This document shows positions 55,629 to 64,000 of a stretch of 64,000 bases of DNA, piece after piece (the stretch's first letter is position 1; each line of letters opens with the position of its first letter). Source of the stretch: a beta proteobacterium AAP65 (GTDB lineage: Bacteria; Pseudomonadota; Gammaproteobacteria; Burkholderiales; Burkholderiaceae_C); contig LJHW01000006.1 of NCBI GenBank assembly GCA_001295865.1, positions 1 to 64,000 on the forward strand, in the 5' to 3' direction. The position numbers were made by a program, and so were the translations under genes. The notes beneath the pieces are model-generated. The model saw only the letters and a program-made list of their open reading frames with translations, was not told the DNA's origin and ran no database searches.

Positions 55629-57845
55629 TCAGCCGCCGGCCGTGAAGCTGCGCAGCCGGTCGTAGAGCTGCGTGGCGCGCTGCGCCGAGGCTTCCACCTC
55701 CTGCAGCAGCGGTGCCACCGAAGGCGCCCCCACCGCGTCGGCGATGTCCATCGCCGCCAGGCTGGCGTTGCCCAGGATGGCGCCCAGCACCTCGTCGTGC
55801 GGCCGGCCGGCGCTGCTGGCCTGCATCAGCGAGGCCTCCAGGCGCTGGCGTGCCCGGGCCGTCTGCCGGCGCGCGCGCAGGTCGTCGAAGACGAAGATGC
55901 AGCCCAGCAGGCTGTTGTCCCGTGCGGGCACGGCTTCGGCCCGCACCGCCACGGGCGTGCCCGGGCCGGCCACCACCCAATCACCGCGCCAGGCCTGGTG
56001 CACCAGCTCGGCCAGCACCGCCTGCACCCGTGCAGGGTCTTCGAAGAGGCCGGTGAGCGCACTGCCAACGGCCGGCAGCCCGGCACTGCCGCGCAGCGCC
56101 CCGAAGGCCTGATTGGCGAAGATCAGGCGGCCGGCGGCGTCGGTCATCAGCACCGGTTCGCGCGTGGCGTGCACCGTGGCGCGGATCTGCGCCAGCTGGT
56201 GCTCGGCGATCAGCAGCCGCACGGCATTGACCTGCACGATGATGTCCACCAGCGCCGTGCCGATGGCGCGCGCCATGCTGCGTTCGGCCAGTGTCCACGG
56301 CCGCGCACTGCCGCGCACGATCTCCGACCAGGTGGCGAAAGAGCGCCGGGGCGAGAGCTGCAGCGGGTCTTGCGGCGGGCCGTCGGCCCCTTCAGCCGCC
56401 TCGCCGGCCAGCAGCGCGGCCTTGTCGGGGTTGCCGGCCCACTTCACCGTCTGCAGCTGCTCGGGGCGGAACCACATCAGGTACTCGGGCCGCTGCAGCG
56501 AGAGCCGCACCGCCATCACCCCGCAGGCCGTGGCCGCCAGCCCGGCCAGCGGCGGGTGCAGCCGGCCCACCGAGGTGCAGCTGAAAGGCGCGCCTTCGTC
56601 GGCGCCCACCGGCTGCGCGTGCACCCATTCGCACAGCGCACGCAGCTCGCGCGTGGAAGGCACCTCGCCGGTGGTGAGCACCTCGTCGCCATGGAAGAGC
56701 GCGGCGCCCGTGGCTTCCAGCGCCTGCAGCAGCGTCTGCGGGCTGCGCAGCAGCGCCTGCCGCCAGTCGCCTTCGGTGCTGGTGGCCTCGATCAGGCGCT
56801 GCTCCAGGCGTTGCACCATCAGTGCCACCTGCACGTGGGCGTAGTTCTCGATGGCGGCGATACGCGTGGACGCCACCTCGGCCAGCAGTTCCACCACCTG
56901 GCGCAGCGCCAGGCGCAGGTGGCGCGGTTGGTAGTGGTGGGCGGCGATCAGGCCCCACAGCCGGCCCTCGCGCACGAGCGCGGCCACCAGCGTGCCGGTG
57001 ACGCCCATGTTCTTGAGGTACTGCAGGTGCAGCGGGCTCATGCTGCGCAGGTGGCACATCGACATGTCCAGCGGCTCGCCGCTGTCGGGCCGCAGCGGTG
57101 GCACGAGCGGCGCGGGCTCGTAGTGCACGTCGGCCAGCACGCGCAGGCGCATGCGCAGGTAGAGCTCGCGCGCGCGCTGCGGGATGTCGGTGGCCGGGTA
57201 GTGATGGCCCAGCAGGGGCTCCAGCGCGGGCGCCTTGGCCTCGGCGAAGATCTCGCCGTGGCCGTCGGGGTCGAAGCGGTAGACCATCACGCGGTCGTAG
57301 CCGGTGAGTTCACGCAGCACCTGCACCACGGCCTCGCACAGGCCGTTCAAGGTGCCGGCCGCAGAAAAACGCTGCACCGCGGCAGCGATGCTGCGCGCGC
57401 CGTGGGCGCTGTGCAGATCGGTCAGGCCGATGGGAGCGCCGCTGCTGCCGGCCAGGCCCACGCCACGGTCTGTGGGTTCGAGCTCCAGCACCAGGCCGCC
57501 GCCGGGTGGCTGGTGCAGCGTGCCTTCGAAGTAGCGCCGCTCGCGGCCCTGGCCGCTGTGGCAGCGCAGCGGCAGCGGCTCTTCGCCCAGCCCGGCCAGC
57601 TGGGGCAAGCGGGAGCTCACGGCCTCGGCCACATCACCCCCCAGGGCTGACAGCGGCTGGCCGAGGAGGGCCTCAGCCTCCAGGCCCAGCAGGGCGGCCG
57701 TGTTCTGGCTGGCCTGCAGCACCGGCAGGCCAGCGGTGGCCTGCAAAAGCAGCAGCACACCGTGGGGCTGCACCGAGCCAGCCAGGTGGATCAGCTCGCG
57801 CTCGCAGTTGCTCAGCGTGGCCTGGCCGAAGGCGGGGCTTTCCAT
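55629..57845 (-). CDS. bphP: Bacteriophytochrome (PAS-GAF-PHY-PAS) without kinase domain
   Basis: 738 aa from ATG 57845. Red/far-red photoreceptor. Biliverdin attaches to Cys14 in LSNCERELIHLAGSVQPHG. GAF (about 150-335) holds the chromophore motif PATDIP with Asp220, plus His273 and His304 (DrBphP Asp207, His260, His290). The PHY domain (about 345-530) has the tongue motif SPRRSF (498-503). An output PAS lies at about 553-670. The last 60 residues (HDEVLGAILGN...RATQLYDRLRSFT) look like the first part of a histidine-kinase DHp with a two-residue deletion after His-Asp, and there is no ATP-binding domain. The gene ends against the heme oxygenase stop. Output must be non-kinase or degraded. 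Confidence 0.93.
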   Translation of the reverse strand: MESPAFGQATLSNCERELIHLAGSVQPHGVLLLLQATAGLPVLQASQNTAALLGLEAEALLGQPLSALGGDVAEAVSSRLPQLAGLGEEPLPLRCHSGQGRERRYFEGTLHQPPGGGLVLELEPTDRGVGLAGSSGAPIGLTDLHSAHGARSIAAAVQRFSAAGTLNGLCEAVVQVLRELTGYDRVMVYRFDPDGHGEIFAEAKAPALEPLLGHHYPATDIPQRARELYLRMRLRVLADVHYEPAPLVPPLRPDSGEPLDMSMCHLRSMSPLHLQYLKNMGVTGTLVAALVREGRLWGLIAAHHYQPRHLRLALRQVVELLAEVASTRIAAIENYAHVQVALMVQRLEQRLIEATSTEGDWRQALLRSPQTLLQALEATGAALFHGDEVLTTGEVPSTRELRALCEWVHAQPVGADEGAPFSCTSVGRLHPPLAGLAATACGVMAVRLSLQRPEYLMWFRPEQLQTVKWAGNPDKAALLAGEAAEGADGPPQDPLQLSPRRSFATWSEIVRGSARPWTLAERSMARAIGTALVDIIVQVNAVRLLIAEHQLAQIRATVHATREPVLMTDAAGRLIFANQAFGALRGSAGLPAVGSALTGLFEDPARVQAVLAELVHQAWRGDWVVAGPGTPVAVRAEAVPARDNSLLGCIFVFDDLRARRQTARARQRLEASLMQASSAGRPHDEVLGAILGNASLAAMDIADAVGAPSVAPLLQEVEASAQRATQLYDRLRSFTAGG

Positions 57846-57896
57846 CGGGGCAAGGTAGCACAGGGCCACCGCTCCGTGCTGATGGTTATCAAGGAG

Positions 57897-57921
57897 AAAG
57901 GCCGCGCCTGAACCCGCGGCC
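57897..57921 (-). terminator. Terminator of dps
   Basis: Minus-strand GGCCGCG...CGCGGCC stem (arms 57921-57915 and 57906-57900) with an 8-base loop, then TTTCTC. It lies 17 bases past the dps stop, upstream of bphP. Confidence 0.5.
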
Positions 57922-57938
57922 CGGCGTTCACGCCGGCT

Positions 57939-58466
57939 TCACTCCAGCAGCGAACGCAGCATCCAGGCGGTCTGCTCGTGCACCGTGAGGCGCTGCGTCA
58001 GCAGGTCGGCGGTGGGCTCGTCGCTCGCTGCATCGGCCAGCGGGAAGATGCTGCGCGCGGTGCGCGCCACGGCCTCGTGGCCGTCGACGAGGATCTGCAC
58101 CATCTCCAGCGCCTTGGGAGGCAGGGTGGGCGCGTCGGGCAGCGTGCTCAGCGCCGCGAACTGCTGGTAGCTGCCGGGCGCCGCATGGCCCAGGCTGCGG
58201 ATGCGCTCGGCGATGGGGTCCACCGCATTCCACAGCTCGGTGTACTGCGCCATGAACATGGCGTGCAGGCTGTTGAACATCGGCCCCGTCACGTTCCAGT
58301 GGAAGTTGTGGGTGGTGAGGTAGAGCGTGTAGGTGTCGGCCAGCAGCCGGCTCAGGCCGCCGGCGATGGCGCCGCGGTCGTCTGCGCTGATGCCGATGTT
58401 GATGACCGAGCTGCCGGCCGCCACGACCAACGCTGCGGCCTTCTTGCCGCCGTTCTTCTTCGCCAT
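57939..58466 (-). CDS. dps: Dps family DNA-binding ferroxidase
   Basis: 175 aa from ATG 58466 (AGGAG upstream). Twelve-subunit ferritin-like shell that stores iron using peroxide and protects DNA. Ferroxidase residues in YLTTHNFHWNVTGPMF, LHAMFMAQYTELWNAVDPIAERI and the C-terminal VHEQTAWMLRSLL. The N-terminal tail is Lys/Gly rich (MAKKNGGKKAAAL), fitting DNA binding. Adjacent to katG and oxyR, consistent with peroxide defence; the 115-base spacer from the katG-linked peptide has no clear OxyR site but a GC-rich hairpin near 58547-58574. Confidence 0.95.
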   Translation of the reverse strand: MAKKNGGKKAAALVVAAGSSVINIGISADDRGAIAGGLSRLLADTYTLYLTTHNFHWNVTGPMFNSLHAMFMAQYTELWNAVDPIAERIRSLGHAAPGSYQQFAALSTLPDAPTLPPKALEMVQILVDGHEAVARTARSIFPLADAASDEPTADLLTQRLTVHEQTAWMLRSLLE

Positions 58467-58581
58467 GTGCAAACTCCTGTGCATGAGAGACAAGGCCGGA
58501 CTCTAGCGAAGCACGGCCGGCCCTGTCGGTGCCCTGACCCGCACAGCCCGGGACCGCTCTGCGGCGACCCCGGGAACCCGC

Positions 58582-58679
58582 TCAGGCCCAGGGGCCGCCA
58601 GGCCCGGGCGGCGCCGACACCAGCAAGGTGAAGCCCCCGGCGGCGATGACGGCGCCCACGGCGCGGCGCAGCAGCTTCA

Positions 58680-58680
<1 letters not shown>
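58582..58680 (-). CDS. Possible 32-aa membrane peptide coupled to katG
   Basis: ATG 58680 overlaps the katG stop codon as TGATG, the usual signature of translational coupling. It encodes 32 residues: basic start (MKLLRRAVG), a hydrophobic helix (AVIAAGGFTLLVSA) and a Pro/Gly tail. The layout suits a small single-pass membrane peptide. The short length in GC-rich DNA allows chance, so this is a candidate only. Confidence 0.4.
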
Positions 58681-61969
<3,289 letters not shown>

Positions 61970-62000
61970 GGTGGCATTGTCGCCAATGGCGGGGCCGGCG

Positions 62001-62027
62001 AAAAAAAGGGCTGCCGAAGCAGCCCTT
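62001..62027 (-). terminator. Intrinsic terminator of the S8 protease gene
   Basis: Minus strand AAGGGCTGC, loop TTCG, GCAGCCCTT, then seven Ts. Perfect 9-bp stem. It lies between the S8 protease stop and oxyR. Confidence 0.9.
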
Positions 62028-62045
62028 GCGAGAACGCCGCCGGCC

Positions 62046-64000
62046 TCAGCGGTTGTCCACCAGCACCTTGCTCGTGCCCACCAGCGTATTGCTGGGGTCG
62101 AAGATGCGCACCTGGCCCATGTAGCGCGTGCCGGTGGGCACGGCCCAGCTGATGACGACCGAGGCCGTGCCGCCCTCGTACACCGAGCTCGGCCCGGTCA
62201 CGCGCAGCGTGGGCGTGCCGCCCGTGGCCACCGCCCAGCCCGAGAGCGTGTAGCTCGCGCCGCCGCTGGCCGTGGCGTAGCCGGTGATGCGCACCGAGTA
62301 GGTGGCCGCGGCCGGGGTCTCCAGCGTCACCACCTCGTCAGAGCCGCCGGCGGCACTGGTGCCGACGTTGGTGCCGGTGCAGTTGGCCGAGGCGAAGACA
62401 TCCATGTCCAGATCGGTCAGCGCACCGCCTTGCGTGTCAGCATTGAAGGTCTGGAAACGCGCGAACTGTGTGCCCGCCGGCACCACGAAGCTGTAGCACT
62501 GCGTCTGGCCGGTGCTGATGGTGGCGGTGCGGGTGTCGGCCGGCACCAGGCCCACGCCTTGCAGCGTCACCGGGCCGGTGTAGCTGGATTCCACCGGGAA
62601 GACCTTGCTGCCCTTGCCGCTGACCCGTTTGTCGCTCACCTCGGCCGGCGTGGCGAAGGCCAGCGCCTGCGCGCTGAGCGGGCTGGTGACGGTGCGCACA
62701 CCGTCGCTCCAGCCCAGGCTGCCGAAGGTCCAGTTGCCCAGCGTGGCCGTGGTGCGCGTGAGCTTGGCGCTGAAGCTGGCGCTGGCGCCCGGGGCCAGGG
62801 TCAGGCTGGCCGGTGTGATGGTGACGTCCCAGCCCGGCAGGCTGCTCTGCGCCACGAAGGTGGCGGTGGACGCTCCCACGTTGGTGACCGTGCGTGTGAG
62901 CGTGCGCGACACCACCACACCGGCGGCGGTGAGCGTGGGCAGGTTCAGGTCCCAGGGCTTGACGCTGCCCAGGGTGGCGCAGGCGCCGGCACCCGGCGGC
63001 GGTGCCAGGCCCACGCCGCAGAGGAAGCGGGCGTAATCGGCGGTACCGGCCTCGTACACGAGGCTGGGCACGGCCGCCGGGTTGGGCGCCAGGTGACCAG
63101 CGCCGTAGCCCCAGCGGTTGGGGTCGGCGCTGTTGTTCGACAGCTTGACCTCGGTGGTGCTGGTGGTCAGCGCCGACTTGATGGCCGCCGGCGACCAGGT
63201 GGGGTGCATCTGGCGCAGCAGCGCCGCGGCGCCAGCCACGTGCGGGCTGGACATCGAGGTGCCCTGCAGCGAGCCCGTGGAAGCCGGCGGGATCAGCGTG
63301 CCGGCTACCACGGCATCACGCTGCGTGGTGCTGAGCGTTGGCCGGTTGGCCGCGATGATGGCCACGCCCGGGCCCGTGATGTCGGGCTTGAGGATGTTGC
63401 CGTTGGCCTTGTTCGGCCCGCGCGACGAGAAGCCGGCCATGATGGGCGCCACCACACCCGGGCGGTTGTAGGCCAGGCCGATGCTGCCGGTGGCACTGGC
63501 GCCAGCGCCGGCCACGTAGTCGCGCACGGCGGTGCGGGCGGTGTCTTGCAGCTGCACCGTGGGCACGGTGTGGGCGTCGGCCACCAGCGTGGTGTTGGTG
63601 GGGTTGAGCAGCACCATGCCGATGCCGCCGGCGCGCCGCACTTCGGCGCTGGCGGCCAGGCGGGCCGTGGCGGTGTTCGTGCCGCGGTCGCAGACGACGA
63701 TGCGGCCGGCGGCCAGCGCGGCATCCAGGCTGTTGGCCAGGCAGGTGGCGGCGTTGGCGGCCTGCCCGGCCGCGGCCACGCTCTCAGACAGCACCAGGTT
63801 GCCGGTGGTCACGCCCAGGTAGTTGAGCGAGAAGCCCGAGTACACCGCGGCGTTGCCCAGCGTGAGGTCGCCACCGCCGGGGCTGCGGTCGTGGGTGGAG
63901 GCGGCCACCGTCATCAGCCAGGGGCTCATGTGCGCCACCTGGTTGCCCGGGCCGGAGTTGCCGGCCGAGGCCGCCACGAACACACCCGCCGTGGCGGCGT
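62046..64000 (-). CDS. Secreted subtilisin-family (S8) protease, N-terminus beyond the window
   Basis: The frame is open through base 64000, so the start lies outside. The visible 650 residues begin within the S8 domain just after the His motif (AGVFVAASAGNSGPG oxyanion Asn). A PA domain (VVCDRGTNTATARLAASAEVRRAGGIGMVLLN) follows, then the catalytic Ser in GTSMSSPHVAGAAALL. An Fn3-like domain (VSRTLTRTVTNVGASTATF), a PPC-type pre-peptidase domain (TQCYSFVVPAGTQFARFQTF) and a final small beta domain come next. The triad Asp and His are not visible. The modular tail is common in large secreted subtilases. Ends in an intrinsic terminator. Confidence 0.93.
   Translation of the reverse strand, partial: AATAGVFVAASAGNSGPGNQVAHMSPWLMTVAASTHDRSPGGGDLTLGNAAVYSGFSLNYLGVTTGNLVLSESVAAAGQAANAATCLANSLDAALAAGRIVVCDRGTNTATARLAASAEVRRAGGIGMVLLNPTNTTLVADAHTVPTVQLQDTARTAVRDYVAGAGASATGSIGLAYNRPGVVAPIMAGFSSRGPNKANGNILKPDITGPGVAIIAANRPTLSTTQRDAVVAGTLIPPASTGSLQGTSMSSPHVAGAAALLRQMHPTWSPAAIKSALTTSTTEVKLSNNSADPNRWGYGAGHLAPNPAAVPSLVYEAGTADYARFLCGVGLAPPPGAGACATLGSVKPWDLNLPTLTAAGVVVSRTLTRTVTNVGASTATFVAQSSLPGWDVTITPASLTLAPGASASFSAKLTRTTATLGNWTFGSLGWSDGVRTVTSPLSAQALAFATPAEVSDKRVSGKGSKVFPVESSYTGPVTLQGVGLVPADTRTATISTGQTQCYSFVVPAGTQFARFQTFNADTQGGALTDLDMDVFASANCTGTNVGTSAAGGSDEVVTLETPAAATYSVRITGYATASGGASYTLSGWAVATGGTPTLRVTGPSSVYEGGTASVVISWAVPTGTRYMGQVRIFDPSNTLVGTSKVLVDNR

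Noticed and set aside
58547..58574. CCCGGG-rich hairpin between the katG-linked peptide and dps as a terminator
   Set aside because: Has an unequal internal loop and no U run; mentioned under dps only.

Overview
The window is very GC-rich, densely coded DNA with no tRNA, rRNA, CRISPR array or insertion sequence that I can see. The gene set points to a betaproteobacterium of the order Burkholderiales (Rubrivivax/Leptothrix/Ideonella-like): pilT-pilU, yraN-diaA-dolP, ubiA, a two-domain PutA with a divergent Lrp regulator, PEP-CTERM secreted proteins and an oxyR-katG-dps set. This placement is inferred from gene content and was not tested by alignment.

Region 1 (1-17.9 kb) is the accessory, most unusual part. 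After the tail of a TPR-type regulator, small orphan genes, a PEP-CTERM protein and a PduO-type adenosyltransferase come three ECF sigma factors of the TIGR02999 type (3690-4319, 5630-6262, 9425-10090, all minus strand). They are interleaved with two transmembrane Ser/Thr kinases carrying large C-terminal repeat regions (6421-9387, 11800-14610), an exported protein, a lipoprotein, a MORN protein and a Sel1-repeat protein. Two genes share an upstream element, TGAGACGT-N16-GCGTARAC, that looks like an ECF promoter. All three sigma factors carry Thr-Ala-Leu where classical ECFs have an acidic patch. The block reads as a set of kinase-gated sigma modules.

Region 2 (17.9-31.5 kb) is mostly core metabolism and housekeeping: a DAHP synthase preceded by what appears to be an aromatic-amino-acid leader-peptide attenuator; a tldD-ilvA-DUF502 minus-strand series with a TTGA stop/start overlap; rsmI and yraN divergent and overlapping; a PEP-CTERM trypsin-like protease inserted between yraN and diaA-dolP; a beta-hydroxyacid dehydrogenase; pilT-pilU; and yggS.

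Region 3 (31.5-52.2 kb) holds a secreted subtilase ending in eight copies of a hexapeptide, two tandem 877-residue membrane PAS-GGDEF-EAL proteins, an Lrp regulator divergent from putA, a CnoX-type thioredoxin, a DUF4397 lipoprotein, gdhA, proC, ubiA, a prolyl-oligopeptidase-family peptidase and a BLUF photoreceptor with a B12/heme-type C-terminal domain (AppA-like).

Region 4 (52.3-64 kb) contains prfC, psuG translationally coupled to a heme oxygenase, a bacteriophytochrome that converges on the heme oxygenase and lacks a kinase catalytic domain, then dps, katG with a possible coupled 32-residue peptide, oxyR, and the C-terminal two thirds of another subtilase cut by the window end. Two photoreceptors (blue and red light), a bilin-producing enzyme, two c-di-GMP enzymes and twitching-motility ATPases lie within 30 kb, so light-dependent control of surface behaviour or stress is a plausible but unproven theme.
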